Assembly (NCBI GenBank): GCA_013400115.1
Contig: VXBP01004577.1
Span: 186,001-250,000, forward strand
Direction of reading: 5' to 3'
Origin: Rhinopomastus cyanomelas
Taxonomy: Eukaryota > Chordata > Aves > Bucerotiformes > Rhinopomastidae
Length of the DNA stretch: 64,000 bases
Shown here: in pieces, positions 36,114 through 49,599 of the stretch
Layout: the number at the start of each line of letters is the position of its first letter
Position numbering within the stretch: the first letter of the stretch is position 1
The notes under the pieces: model-generated
Database searches by the model: none
Seen by the model: only the letters and a program-made list of their open reading frames with translations
Told to the model about the DNA's origin: nothing
Translations under genes and position numbers: made by a program

Positions 36114-37999
36114 GTCTCTGATTTGTCTGTCTGAAGTCAATTATTCACTGCTCTTGCTGAAAGAAAAATCAGAGACATGATGACGTCTCTAATTGACATG
36201 AAAGAGCGCACCCAGTTACAAGCAGCATCTAGGGGCTCCACGAAACACTGAAATACTGAGTGCTAGAAGAGGATAATCAGTTTTATGCATTTTTAAATTA
36301 ATGTGAAATGCTAGTCTCCCACTTCTACTGTATAGCCTAGGTTTTAGAATGTCAAGAAGGTATTTGACATTTACAAGAGTCTGCAGGCACTAATACAAAT
36401 CATTTTTATCCACGTATCCATTTTAACCCCCACACTGAGTGAATTGTTGGCTCTGTGCAATTAGTCTCTGCGTCTTGGCAATAAAACCGCCGATTACCAT
36501 GAATCCTATTAATAATGCAAGGTGGAAGCTCTGTTGTCCAAGTCTGTTATTTTACTTCTAAGAAAAACATCTAACTTCTTACAAAAGTGATATAAATAGG
36601 CCAGCTGACAAGTATCCCAAAAGAACAGAAAATGCCCGGAATATGAGATTTGAGCTTGACGTGTTTTTGGCAAAAAGGAGTCACACAGGCTCTATCTGTC
36701 TGGAAGCTTGAAAATAGGAGCCTTTGTCATAAACGGCAGGAGAGGCCAGTTGAGTCATGATCGATGTCACTTGACAGAACACTTTACGCTTAGAAAGTGA
36801 CATCAGAATTGTCAGAATTCGGTGGTGATTTAGCGAGGTCCCTGAAGCCAGGGTGACGGAGGTTCTGGAAGCTCCTTTGTGGGTGATACACAGCATGCTG
36901 CCAGACATCATCTGAGTGGAAGCCAGGAGCTGCAGCGCTTTCGGATTACATTTCTAAGTGACAGATACGATTTGGTTTAATAACATTCGGTTTTAGTTAA
37001 GCGCTTGTTTCAGACCAATTTCGGTTTTTTAGATACAGTGCAACCTTCCTTGTCAGGCTGGAGGAGCAGACTGTCGCTGACTGACCTCTCCCCTATCTCA
37101 CTTCCATGACAAGTTTCCAAGAGCAGTCAGGAGTGCTTTCCCTATTACCACGAGTCTGCAAGTACAGCAGAGCCTCTTTCCATTCACCCTTCTGCAGTTT
37201 TAGTGCTCGATTCCTGCTGACTTTACTACTGAGCATTGAAAGTCAGACTGTAGCACTGCGTACGTATGTTAGAAGTATTTGTTTTAGCTCCCAGGCTAAA
37301 ACTAAACTCTGTTTGTCTGTCTGCTACAGCTAGTGTTAAAATGGAAGTGACAAAACAGAGAAGGCGCTTGGATTTCGCTTTATTAAAGATAACCAATAAA
37401 TCGTGCGGAGTCTGGGTCACGGCGAGGCTGCGCGGAGACTTTGCTGTGTGGAGCAGCAAACCTCTGTGGAACAGGTTCTTACGTTTCCCCTTTGATTTTC
37501 TACATGCAGCAAGTCTTTGCTCCTTACAGGAGCTCTGATGTGAAAATCAATATCTTTAATGAAAGCACGCAACGCTACTTTTGATCCAGTTAGAGCTGTT
37601 TTGCTCTCAAGTACTTTTTACCTGTAAAGAGAAAGTAAAGTGTAAATCATGTTTCTAAGGAGGTTTGTACTCAATGCAATTAGCAACAGCAGCATCTGAA
37701 AAAAATGATGGCTATTAGTGACAAAAGTGATAGGTATTAGTGCAAAAATGAGTTGTACAGTCGCTCGGCTGCGTGACCTGGACACTACTTTGTGTGTTAT
37801 CAGTTTTCCTACCAAAATGAGTTCATTCTGGGAAAAGAAAAAGCTCATCACACAGGCAACTCCATGAGTAAAGCACATTTGGTAGCTAATAGCTGCTGTT
37901 GTCTGTCATTTAGATTTGCACACTGCGCTTGTTCCTGTTCTGTTTGAAGAGCCAAGTGGCAGATGAATTATTCTTGGTATTCCCGAGTTTTACTTCAAG

Positions 38000-38700
38000 C
38001 CAATAAACACCTGTGTGCGACTGGCCTGCCAGAGCCATTCCACGAAACATCTGGGCATGCTCCAGCCCTGGGGCTACTAGCGTGCACAGCTATCTTCCCT
38101 GATCCTGCCGCTCGATGCTGCTGCAGTCGGGGCCCTGATTATCTGCATGCATTGGACCGGGACTCCTGCCAGTCCTGTGACCGCTCACTTGGTGGTGGAA
38201 GAGGCAGACTGAAGGACAAGGACTCGGGTGGATTACGTGAGTGGTGAGGGAGAGGGAGCTGCGTGCGGTTCCTTTGAGAGCAGAGTTGTCTGTGTGTCCT
38301 CTGCGCTATGCAGCGCAGAGACAAGACCGGTGCTGGAGGATGAATCACGGCGTAGTAAAAGCGAGCGCGCCCTGTGCAATCTGCGCTTTGTTGCAGCCGC
38401 TGGAAGCGTGTAGTGAATCAAGCAAACAACTGCAGAGAACATGTTGTCATGATTAAAGCGCCAGTGCAGCCCTGGGGAACTGAGCTGTATCCCGGCTTTT
38501 GCCACAGCTTCCTGTGCGATACCCGTCGCTTTGCACATGTGGTCGTTCATGTTGTTTTTCGTGGTGCTTTGGCACAGTGGAGTGTAATTTGTAGAAGTGC
38601 TGAGCGCTTGCAACTGCGAGATGTAGGCAGCAGGAGCTGCGCTGTGACTGTAAGCTCTGCTGTGCAAGGAATACTGAGAAATCAGGCACCCTGCATCTCA
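38000..38700. other. CpG-bearing repeat-free intergenic stretch
   Basis: The stretch is locally richer in GC and CpG than its surroundings (for example gcgagcgcgccctgtgc near 38360) and carries no CR1. Open frames of 136 codons (+, 38374-38784) and 144 codons (-, 38233-38667) overlap here, as expected where stop codons are sparse. Neither is recognised. It could be a regulatory element or an unannotated exon. Confidence 0.3.
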
Positions 38701-41410
38701 ATGAGTCAGTCGAGAAAAGCAGAGGCATGGGGTACAAAGATAAATCTTCACTGCTTCAATCTACACGACTGGAGAACAAATTGAAGGGGCTTGATCTTCT
38801 CAAACTTGTCCTTCCTCGTACCTAAAATCAGAACAGCAAATTTCAGCCGAAGTACGAGCTCACGGTTGCTGAGTTTGAGATACTTCTGCTAATCGGAGGA
38901 TTAGTAAAGTCACTCTTTAGCACTTGTGTGTCCTTCCCCTCTTTTGCCTTTTGTATGTTTTGAATGGAGACGATGAATCCCCGCAGAGCCCGTTCGTAAA
39001 GCGATATCGGGAGTGACTGGATTCACGTGCAAAAGCGCAGAGCACAGAAATGCACAGACACCCTCACACGGAGGTGGGCAGAGCAAAAACTAAGTCGCTT
39101 CCACATGAGAGATGGAAGGGCGAGAACAGGAAAAAACTTCACAGATTTCTCTAGCGCAACTAGCTCTGTCAGCTTACATGTACTTTGTCACTCCTTGTTG
39201 CTGTAATCCAATGCCGAAGAAAATTGTGATTTTTGTTTAAAGTGCCATTAATTTAGCACGTTTCCCATATTTTATTAGAAAGCTCTTCCACTCCCCCAGC
39301 AGTTAATCATGGCTTTCTAGAGCAGCGCATTTGGAAGCGCCTGTGTTATGTAAGGAGAAGAGGCCTGCTCAGTTCCACCAGAGGTGTTAGTTACATAGAT
39401 GACTAGAAAATTGCAGGAATTTTTTACTTTAGTAATCGCAAACACATGATAAAATGGAAAACCAATTACTTTCTAAATTTTGTTTATTTGAGATGTAGCC
39501 TGTATTTTTGTTGGAACTCAGAGCTGTACGCTCAGGATGCTCGCAAGGCACTAGAAGTGGAATTCAGGCAATCCAAATCCACAAAAGCAGTTCAGAAAAA
39601 CCTCTGCTGTACTGACTATAAAATCTGAATTCCCTTGGCTCCATTGTTTTGGTCCTGTCAGTCTCTGAGGTGTTAAAGCTTATTTTTCTGTGAGTACCCC
39701 AAACTCTGATCTTCTAGCTACACCTTCTTTTAACCCCAGTAAAAGACAGGTCTCCGCTTGGTTTGCTAAGGGCTTCACTTCAACCCAGGTGCCCCAAGTA
39801 CTGTTCCCACTTAGTAACACCAGCGGCTGCTTCCAGAAAACCCATCTCACTCATGTTCCGGGCTTGAGGCTGCTTGCGATTGCCTCGTGCACTTGTCTAG
39901 TAAAGTGGTGAATTCTGTAGGACTCTGGTTCCTGTGTGCTTCAGAGTCACTGTCTTAACTGTGTCGAGCTTCAGCCTGTTTTCTAGAGGAGAATCCCATC
40001 AAAGAGGAACTGGCGTTCCATGAGGTGTGCTCACAGAGTGCCTCAGAGCTCTGCACCCACCTGGGCACCCCTAGCCCCCCCCCAGAGGAGTGGAGGGGCT
40101 CAGAAACAACCCCCTTTCTGTTTGTCAGGCTGAAAAACTGAGTCCAGCACATCTGCACATGCATCGCGGTGCTGTGTGCTCGCATACCAGAAAGCAGTAA
40201 AACGTTGTGAGACTCATTTGGATACGGTCTGCTCTGGTCTCGAGTGCAGCACACACAATTATCCCCAAAAGTCGAGCTGAAAAAAAACCTGACAGATCCT
40301 TTACTGTTATCAGCACAGCAGGCAACAGCAAGGATTTTTAATTCCTGTATTCTCCCTCTATACAGGATGACATTAAACTGAATTTGAAGATAAAGTCTCC
40401 TCTCCACACAGTGAGACTGCAAGCAGTTTTCCCCCTTGAAGATTCTACTCACTCCTTCACCATGTGGAGTATTTGATTCCCGTTTTGCTTACTTTACACT
40501 GAATGGAATTTTTGTACCAAATTAGGAGAGCAAAGTCCTTCCACGCAGAAAGCTACTGAGCTCACTGGATATTTTTCTGTCACGATGCCAAACCATACAG
40601 CAATCACCGTGAGGATAGGGATGGAAGAAAGGGCGCTCTGCACAGCGGCTCCGCATGGGATCACTCCTGATTACAGAGAGGACACTTTATGGGTAGTGGT
40701 GAATTATGAGGCTTCTCTTGTAAGCGGGAACATTGATTTACATGAGTAATGCAGAAGCTCACACGTAAGCTGAACCCAGAGTTTCGCTGTCAGCCGTAAC
40801 ACATCTATTTATACCACAGAGCCGCGCTTAGCCACTTACACCGAATTCCAATCAGTTGCAGTGCCTCCGTGTTCTCTGTTTACTCAAAGACTCACATTTC
40901 TGAGGTCAGATGCAATGACAGTTACGCTGTAGTTACTCGAAGACATGTTCAGCTGCACACTGGGAAGGCAGAGCTCCTGGAGAAGAAAGCATGGGTGTGA
41001 CTCCTCTGTTCCTGCCTCACATGAACAAAATTTCACGCACATCATTTTCAGTCAGGGCATGTCTGTGCTGCACAACACAGTGCTGTGCAGAGATGGCCAA
41101 AGCGGCTCAAAAGCAGCCAGCCCGCGTAACTGGAAGCAGTTTAACCACACTGCTCAACACTGTCTAATTTACCCCTTTCTTTGGCAAAGTACATTAGCTT
41201 TGGCAGAGCGCTGCGCAAATAGGAGAGTGGGCTTCCAGTCCCTGAACTAGTCTGGCACGGATTTGGACGTGGGATTATCGTGCAATACAGCGTGTCTGGT
41301 AGGAGATGTGCAGGACTGCTTGTGTAAAAAATTTGCAGAATCAAATCCACAGATTTTATTCTGCACTTATGTGTTTTAATGGTACCTTGTTAATGGTACC
41401 TTATTATTAT

Positions 41411-42047
41411 TGGGGGTCCTGATGGACTGTAGGATGACCGTGAGCCAGCAATGTGCTCTTGTGGCCAAGAGGGCCAACAGCATCCTGGGGTGGATCAGAA
41501 GCAGGATGGTTAGCAGATCAAGAGAGGTTCTTCTGCCCCTCTACTCTGCCCTGGTGAGACCACATCTGGAGAATCCAGTTCTGGATTCTCAGTTCAAGAG
41601 GGATGTAGAGCTGCTGGAGGGAGTCCAGTGTAGAGCAATGAGGATGATGAAGTGGACCACCTCCCTTATGAGGAGAGGCTGAAGGAGCTGGGTCTTTTTA
41701 CCTCGGAGAAGAGGACACTGAGGGGTGACCTCATTAATGTGGGTGTCAGGAGGGTGGAGCCAGGCTCTTCTCAATGTCATCTAGTGATAGGACAAGGGGC
41801 AATGGTTGAAAGCTTGAACATAGGAGGTTCCACATCAATCTGAGAAGGAACTTCTTCCCAGTGAGGGTGACAGAGCACTGGAACAGGCTGCCCAGGGTGG
41901 TTGTGGAGTCTCCTTCTCTGGAGACATTTAAAAGCCATCAGGATGTGTTCCTATGCGACTTGTTCTAGGTGATCCTGCTGTGGCAGGGGATTGGACTGGA
42001 TGATCTTTTGAGGATGGATGATCCCCAGTGTTCTGTGAGTCTGTGAA
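41411..42047 (+). mobile_element. CR1 3' fragment
   Basis: Contains the ORF2 end (MTVSQQCALVAKRANSILGW, SALVRPHLENPVLDSQ) broken by frameshifts, and ends with a CR1 tail at about 42045. Immediately upstream, taatggtacctt is repeated twice (41377-41402). Confidence 0.93.
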
Positions 42048-43000
42048 AAGCAATAGATGCTAACTTGATAGTCCAAGAAAAACTACATCCAAACCATTCG
42101 GTGTTATTCCTACAAAATCTAAATAGAGCATTTTGGGAAAAAAAAATCCCCCACATTTTACATGCAGGCTTGAAGTCTTGGAAAATCAACAGCTCTTGTA
42201 ATTAAATGAAATATTCATTTATGCAAAAATCGGACGAAAAAAAGAACACAGAATTTAAAAAAATAGTTTTAATCTCCATCTCTGCTTGAGGTAAAAAATA
42301 AATGAAGATATAACAGCAACCCTTTCCATGATAAGATAGCTAACAACTAAGATGTGGCAGAGCAGAAGATCCTCTGGAACTACCTGAATTACTCTAAATT
42401 TCAACTAAGATACTTGATTTTACAGACTTATTTCAGAAGAAGAAATGACAAAAAATCACAGGAGAAACACACCCATGTGGCAGACTCTAATATCCACAGC
42501 ACAGACTTTGAGAATAATACCAGAAAGTTGACTGAATGAACTGTATCAGAATGTACACTATTCCAGAAGTCATGTCTATGCAACACGCATTTCTGCTTCT
42601 CTCAGTACACATAATTTTGATAAAAAGGCGACTTTCCTCCCCAGTTTGAAGATCTACTGTAAAGGGATTTGGGGCAGAGCTACAATCCCTGTTCTCATCC
42701 ATGCAGGACACACTTTTCAGCCAAGCTGAGTGCAGACCTCAGCACCATCAAATACATAATGAAGGAACAGGACTTTGCAAAGAAGAGCTGTTTTTCTTCA
42801 ACACGTTTTATTTCAGAGTTTGCACAGTGTCATCACTATTCCACAGAAATGTAGAGAAATTCTTTTTCTACCAGGCACTGGTTCAGTGCTCAGTCTTGCA
42901 GCATCCATCCAGTGCTCCACACTCACTTTACTGTCAGTTGCTGCTCCACTGCGATTTGGCTTTATTCTGATCTCTGTTTCTCTCACAATTTCACTTCTTC

Positions 43001-43077
43001 ACAGAATCACAGAACATTAGGGGTTGGAGGGGACCTCGAAAGAATATCTGCTCCAATCCCCCGACACAGCAGGATCA
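43001..43077 (-). mobile_element. CR1 tail fragment (first of an adjacent pair)
   Basis: Minus-sense acagaatcacagaacattag...cgacacagcaggatcat. It is truncated by, or joined to, a second CR1 tail beginning at 43075. Confidence 0.88.
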
Positions 43078-43290
43078 TAGAATCATTAGGGATTGGAAGG
43101 GACCTCGAGAGATCATCTAGTCTAATCCCCCTCCCAGAGCAGGATCACCCAGACCAAGTCACACAGGAACACATCCAGGTGTGTTTTAAACATCTCCAGA
43201 GAAGGAGACTCCACAACTCCCCTGGGCAGCCTGTTCCAGTGCTCTGTCACCCTCACTTTGAAGAAGTTCCTTCTCATATTGATGTGGAAC
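43075..43290 (-). mobile_element. CR1 3' fragment (second of an adjacent pair)
   Basis: Minus-sense tcatagaatcattagggatt running to cttctcatattgatgtggaa. Same orientation as the preceding fragment. Confidence 0.92.
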
Positions 43291-44624
43291 CAAATAATAC
43301 TACCACCCCACCATAAGTGCTAGAAGCAGTCTCCTCAGAATGAGTGATTGCTACAAGGTGCTTGAATTTCTGCCTTAAAAAGACTTATGAAGAAGAGAAA
43401 ATGCCCTGATGTCCGTTCCTTATTATATAGCAGGGGGAAAGGATTTGATTTTTTTGGTTTTGTTTTATTTTAATGTTGCTTTCCATAGAAGCTATGCAGG
43501 GAATTACCCAGAATTACTATTGGCAGTTCTCTAAGCAGTGAAATGGGGCTAGTGCAGTAATAGCTGGAAGCTGAACACCTGAAAGAAAAAGTGTTTAAAA
43601 GTCTCTTTAACCTCGTAGTGTCTTTGTATTGGCACTTACTGTGACAATCCAGCCTTCATGAAGCAGCCAAACTCTCTTTGCTGATTAATATCACCACATC
43701 ACCATCCTAAATCCTTTCTGCCAATACCTCTCTTTTTCCTTCTAGGAAGAGAAACCTCCAAATGGAGACTTTTTATGACATTCTACTTCTAATTTTAAAA
43801 ATCCATTCCTTTCACACTCCCACCTCAAAACTAAGAGCCCAGTCCTTTCTCCCCTTTTCCTCTGGAAGAAGGATGCAATTTTTAGAAACCACAAAAGGCA
43901 CTCAAGCATGTCAGCAGCTTTCACTTCCAAAGGGTTTATGTTTTAAAAACACTGTCTTCAGTCATGGCACAAGACACACTGTCTGCAGCCTTCGTGTTAA
44001 TATTGAGTTATTTCAACATCCAGCACCACAGTCTGAACATATAACTAAGTGTAGCTGGCAAATTTTCTTCCTTTATTATATAGAAAACAATTCAACATTT
44101 TTCTGGTTTACAACCCAGAGGGTATCAATCAGAAGGATAAAGAAAATCAGCCATTAATCCTTTCTCTGCATAGCAGTTTGTACTGGTACATGAACAAATT
44201 CAGTTGGCAAATGGAGTCAATATTTTGGTGACTCCTCCCGTACAAGCCAGCATTTCAAAACAAGCCAAAATTTGTTCATTTACTGAAGTCACTCCCCTCC
44301 TGAACATCTTTCTCTTTTAGTGTTACTACGTATGCATGTTTTCACGGCAGAAACGTGATGACGAAATATGATACCAAAAGGGAACCGTGGTTGAAGACGC
44401 AGGAAGGTAATGGAGACATCAAAAAGAAAGATCCTTGAATGTAATTATCCCCCACTAATATGTTACAAATGGTAAAACAGCCTAAGTTTCACTGAAAAAA
44501 TATTCCACCATGATAAGACCCCTGGATAACCTGACCTATGTCTTGTATTGATGCTACAAAAAGAACATGCGAATGAATTCCATGTACCGTCCAAAACCAC
44601 AGCCTCGTAACCTGGTACTTCAAA

Positions 44625-44813
44625 TGAGGGTGACAGAGCACTGGAACAGGCTGCCCAGGGGGTGGTGGAGTCTCCTTCTCTGGAGATGTTTAAAACCCTC
44701 CTGGATATGCTCCTGTGTGACTTGGTCTGGGTGATCCTGCTGTGTCAGGGAGATTGGACTGGATGATCTTTTGAGGTCCCTTCCAATCCCTAATGTTCTG
44801 TGATCCTGTGATA
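44625..44813 (+). mobile_element. CR1 3' tail fragment
   Basis: From gagggtgacagagcactgga to ttctgtgatcctgtgat. Confidence 0.93.
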
Positions 44814-46432
44814 TTATTGTGACAAAGTCAATCCCATCAGTTTATGACACCACACTGATTATTTCTTCCTAGTTATGCTCAGAAATATTCAAAAGACCTG
44901 GACAATAGTAAAGAGAAATGAACAAAAGGGAACGAAAGACCATCTACAAATAGAGGGAAGCAAAGTCTAATAACACAGCTCATACTCTGAAATATTATTT
45001 ACCGACACAAAATGATTAAATCACATTAAATCTTGGACTGTAAACCATTATTTCCATCTGGGAGACATCTGCAAAAAAGAACAGCAGAATCTCTGTTGTT
45101 GCAGTTGTCAGAAAATGGCTATCCAGATAGCGTTATGTAGAATTTAGTCACCAAAATACTGTTGTTGTCCTACTTTGCTTTCCTTAAAGATTTGTGAAGG
45201 AACCAAACACGGATGTAAAACGTTGCACCGAGAGTCATTTGAAACATGGCCTTTGATATTTTTAATTCCTAGGGTCAAGGCAATGTGTCACATTACGTCC
45301 AATCTTTGAAAGCACTTCAGGTAATGTTGGATTTTTTTTGAAGCACAGAATTCGGAGGATAAAAAAGAAATAGGTAAGTAGATCACAACACAGAAATCAG
45401 AAAGCATTTGCTTTCTAAGGATGAAGATTTGAACATTGTTTGCCATAAAGTCAGGCTCAGAGAAAGGACGTGAACGGATTAATCGTGCCCTCTCCCACTT
45501 TTTGCAATCTCATGCCGGTCACCTGTTGAGCTGAACTCCTTCCTTCCACAACTCACTATTACCTAATTAAAAACAGAACCACAACAAACTAACAATGAAT
45601 TGCTAGAATGTAAGCTGCATAAAAACGTTAACTCTGGGCTCCTAAATAGTGCCTTCGGACCAATATGAAGTTAAATAAATGCAGCAGAACTGGACTGTTT
45701 CCGTAACTACCTTTTTTTCACCAAATCAGTAGGAGGATTTCTCTGTGTTTTGCGAATAACAAAAATACAGACATCCTGCAACAAAAGCGAGTTGATGAAC
45801 AATAAATGTGAATCCATAATGTTTTCTTCTGATTTTCAGCTTGTCTGACAAGCCATCCATCGAACTGATCAGCTAAAATGCTATTTAACAGAAGGAACAA
45901 CTGGTATTACTTACCTTTAGTTACTTTTTTTGACGTAAGATGCTACAACTGCTTTCTACAACTTGTAGTACTGTTCTGTTTTAACAGTAATAATCCACAC
46001 CATATTCTACAGTAGTGTGTGGAAAAATACACAAGAAAAATTGCTTACACGTTCTGGCTACAAATTTGAGACTGTAAAAAACATTTCCAATTGCCCTTCT
46101 CTCCACGTTACCAAACTCTTCATATTCCCCATTTCTTTGTGCCAGTAATAAATGATCTCATTTTTGACGATGCTCCGACACACATTTCACCTACTGTTTT
46201 ATAAAATCTCTTTTGCATTAAAAATGGGTAAAAAGTCACAAGTACTTAAGTGTAGTACCAATAATTAACAGAATTAGCCAAAAGTGGTGCAAATGCCATC
46301 TCTGGTGGCCCGGTCCCTGAGTAAGCTGCTTTTTTGAATGCGTTATGGTTGCCTGGAAGTTTTTACACACTGATTTTGAGTCACCAAGAAAATTATTCCA
46401 CAGTTCTTCAGGTGATCACTTAACACTAGATT

Positions 46433-46646
46433 TCATAGAATCATCATGGATTGGAAAGGACCTTGAAAGATCATCCAGTCCAATCCCCCTGACACAGCAG
46501 GATCACCTAGACCAAGTCACACAGGAACACATCCAGGAGGGTTTTAAACATCTTCAGAGAAGGAGGCTCCACAACCTCCCTGGGCAGCCTGTTGCAATTC
46601 ACCACCACCCTTGCTGTGAAGTTCCTTTTGATATTTCTATGGAACA
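46433..46646 (-). mobile_element. CR1 3' tail fragment
   Basis: Minus-sense tcatagaatcatcatggatt to gatatttctatggaac. Confidence 0.93.
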
Positions 46647-48438
46647 GACAAAATATTCTATGATAACCATCTATAGTCATATGATGGGAGGTATAGATAG
46701 TTTATTAACTAAGTGCTTTTATTTTACTGTTAGTAAGTAAGAAGGCATGACTTTGTGTCATCCCACAAGACAGCCTGAATGCAACCAGTCATCGTCCAAA
46801 GATTATCTACGATGCACTAAGCACAGTAACAAGTTGCTGCAGCCAATACAAGTCTGAAAACAAAGACTGCGGAGAAGTCTGCAGAAGTCTATGGAGTACA
46901 GAGACTAGTAGTAGACAGGAGGAACAGAAATTATTCTTAACACCTAATGGAATGAAGAGTTTGGGCACTGAAGAATGCAGCTCACAGACAATTCTGAGGT
47001 GTAGGGCAGGCAGGGCAGAGTGCTTGCATGTGAACAGACATGATATGGAAGTCCCTGTACCCACACGCTCTGCCCTAGGCTCCCTCGCCTTCTCATTCAA
47101 CCTCAAAGTCGGGGTAAGAGTTCATGAGCAGCAGAAGTATTGAAATCTAATTTCTTATACCATGATGTGCTTTTCCCCTTAATCTTCTGCTGTCCACCTG
47201 CTCCATAAAACACCCACTGTGTGAGACTGAGGCTACTCATGTTCTAATTAGCTGGCAGAGTATGAACAAAACACTTGGCTGGCTGTTTGCCACAGAACGT
47301 GATCTGCAGTTCGTATGCCTCCCTTTGCATCAGCAAGGCGTTGATTTTGCTTCCTCCTCAATGCAACTACCTCAGATTTTACAGAACTTGTAGGAGCTTG
47401 ATTATTTCCAAGACCACAGTCCTCTGTGAGAGATAGTTCAAATTAATACCAAGTCACTCAGAAACTGGTTGTAAAGTCTAAGGAGGAAAATTAGCTGTTG
47501 AAAACAAGGTAAAGGAGCAGTCTTGGTGCAAGAACAAATGGATGCAAAGTAGTGATACAAGTGGAAGTAGAAATTAAATCAGATGGTTTCTAGTCTTCCT
47601 ATGGGTATAGCTGATCTACAAACCTAATATTTGCCTGCTACAAAGAAGAAAGGGGAGAACAATTCCAACCTGTAGATTATCCATAGGCCTCCAGCTTTTA
47701 TACCAGTTCCCAGCAGCATTCCTCACTATAGGCTCACAGGACATGTTCTGCTTTTTCATTCTTTTACTTATCTGTCCCCATAGGAAGTTTGAGTGGTAAA
47801 TGTAAGGTAGTTAGCATAGCCCCTTTCATGGCCAGTGGCAATACATATTCTTTGAGGGCAAGTCATTCCATTTATCTTGCCACTGAAATATCTTTCCTCC
47901 TTGCTGTTCAGTGGAACAGGGTGATCTCATTTAGGAATTCTATTTCTTACTCCACCAACTTCTTGCTTAAAATACTTAGCTCTGTGTGAAAACTCACTGT
48001 ATTCACTCTCCACCAGGCATGGTGGGGATACTTTTAGTCCCTTTCACATTTTGCTGTTTGCACCTTCTGCCCATGAAATTCAACTCTTAAATAGTCATTA
48101 TTTCAGTGAGACGAAGACATGTAATCTTTTCTGGAAATGCCTTCAGTACACAGTATATCATAAAGAAGAGAAATTGCATTCAGTCTTTACCTAGGGTTTT
48201 TTAGTAAAACTTCTCTGTCATTTTCACCTAATCAAATGATTCATTTTCTATCCTCTCAAAGTTATGCAGTGAAACAAGAAAACCCAACACTATTCATAAG
48301 ACATTATCATCCAGACTGCATGTACTTATCCATAGCTACTACTAGAAAGTTTTGGTAAGTAAAACATATATGGACAATCATCTTGATGAAAAGAAGTATT
48401 AAATCCCCATTGTCATTCTGTGAGGTACACCCCACAAA

Positions 48439-48732
48439 AAGAATCACAGAATTATTGAGGCTGGAAAAGACCTCTAAGATCATCAAGTCCAGCCTATGAC
48501 CTAACTTCACCACACGTGCTTAGTGCCACATCCAATCTTTTCTTAAATACCTCCAAGGATGGTGACTCTGCTATTTGCCTGGGCAGTCCATTCCATGTCC
48601 AACCACTCATTCCGTGAGGAAGTGCTTCCTAATATTCAACCTAAACCTCCCCTAGTGCAGCTTCAAGCCCTGCCCTCTTGTCCTATCACTAGTTGCCTGG
48701 GAGAAGAGCCTGACCCCCGCCTGTCTACAACT
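48439..48732 (-). mobile_element. CR1 tail fragment, other subfamily
   Basis: Minus-sense agaatcacagaattattgag, with the variant gacctctaagatcatcaagt, running to about 48732. The sequence differs from the majority CR1 tails of this window. The right edge is approximate. Confidence 0.82.
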
Positions 48733-49560
48733 TACATTCATCACCTTCCTCATTATTAGACGTTTCATACCCAGCTGAGCCAGTAACTCCTGGCTGTGTT
48801 TGGGCAAAAAACCCTCTACGGTGTTTGGACAGTTGAGTACTTCTGTACCTCAACTCTCCTTAAAAGGATTATTTTCCTTCAGAAGGACACGTACACTAGG
48901 ATGTTGAATTCCCAAATTCAGCTAGTGTGTAACAAGCAACTCTTTTCCTAGGTCACAACCAAATCCAGTTTTCAACATCTGGTATTTTTATCACCTGGTG
49001 GGCCCGATGTACAGGTGGGATGTTGGGGAACGTAGTCCTTACTGGCTCAGTTGTACAGAAGAGGAGACTGCCAGGTGGGAGTAGAGAGTTCAACCACTTC
49101 AGAATGTAAATAGTTATCCAGATAGAGTGATGGCTCCTGCGTAGTACGGATCAACAAGAGGACTAGGGAGCCCGTGTCCATTTCCATTCTGTCCTTGGGG
49201 AGCTCTGTTGCGTGCTGACAGCATCGTGTTGTCCTCGCTGTGTGAAAGGACTTTTTTCATCGGCACTGCCTGGATGTATTTCCTTTATTTCTTTCAAGAA
49301 ACATTGGTTTCACATGCCATTTTCTTTCACATCGAGCATTCCAATCATAATCTGTCAGGCTGCTTGGAGAACTAGCTGTGGCTGGTGTTAACGTTGTTAA
49401 ATAAAGCTGTGAAAGGTTTAAGCTGTACTGGTTAAAATTAAAGGTAAAAAGGCCTTGGTGGTCTTCCCCTAAGCTCTGGGGTGAAAGAACTCCAATCACT
49501 GGGTTAGTTATGTAGTCAGAAGGTAATTAGGTGTCGGCAGCGGCCCTTCCTCACCGCCGC

Positions 49561-49567
49561 TGTTTAC
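49561..49567 (+). promoter_or_regulatory. forkhead (FOXJ1-type) motif TGTTTAC
   Basis: TGTTTAC fits the TRTTTRY forkhead core and stands 4 bases before the first X-box-like site. FOXJ1 is the master activator of motile-cilium genes (established). Occupancy here is inference. Confidence 0.5.
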
Positions 49568-49570
49568 TCG

Positions 49571-49584
49571 CTTCCCCCGGTAAC
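49571..49584 (+). promoter_or_regulatory. degenerate RFX X-box
   Basis: cttcccccggtaac matches GTNRCCNNRGYAAC at all but two positions, and the right half-site GGTAAC is exact. Confidence 0.4.
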
Positions 49585-49599
49585 GGCTGCGGCCGGGCC

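Larger units (their letters stand above)
27901..49490. other. MPP7-ODAD2 intergenic region
   Basis: About 21.6 kb lies between the candidate MPP7 poly(A) signal and the ODAD2 promoter. It contains more than ten CR1 fragments (listed separately), a locally GC-richer stretch at 29.5-31.6 kb, exon-like chains of unproven meaning (29492-29907, 30927-31633, 34541-35643) and a CpG-bearing, repeat-free stretch at 38.0-38.7 kb. I recognise no known gene here. Positions 36114-41410, 42048-43000, 44814-46432 and 46647-48438 hold nothing that I can name. Confidence 0.7.

Noticed and set aside
39955..40452. 165-codon minus-strand open frame
   Set aside because: No recognisable domain, and no splice or promoter context; within chance for this length of sequence.
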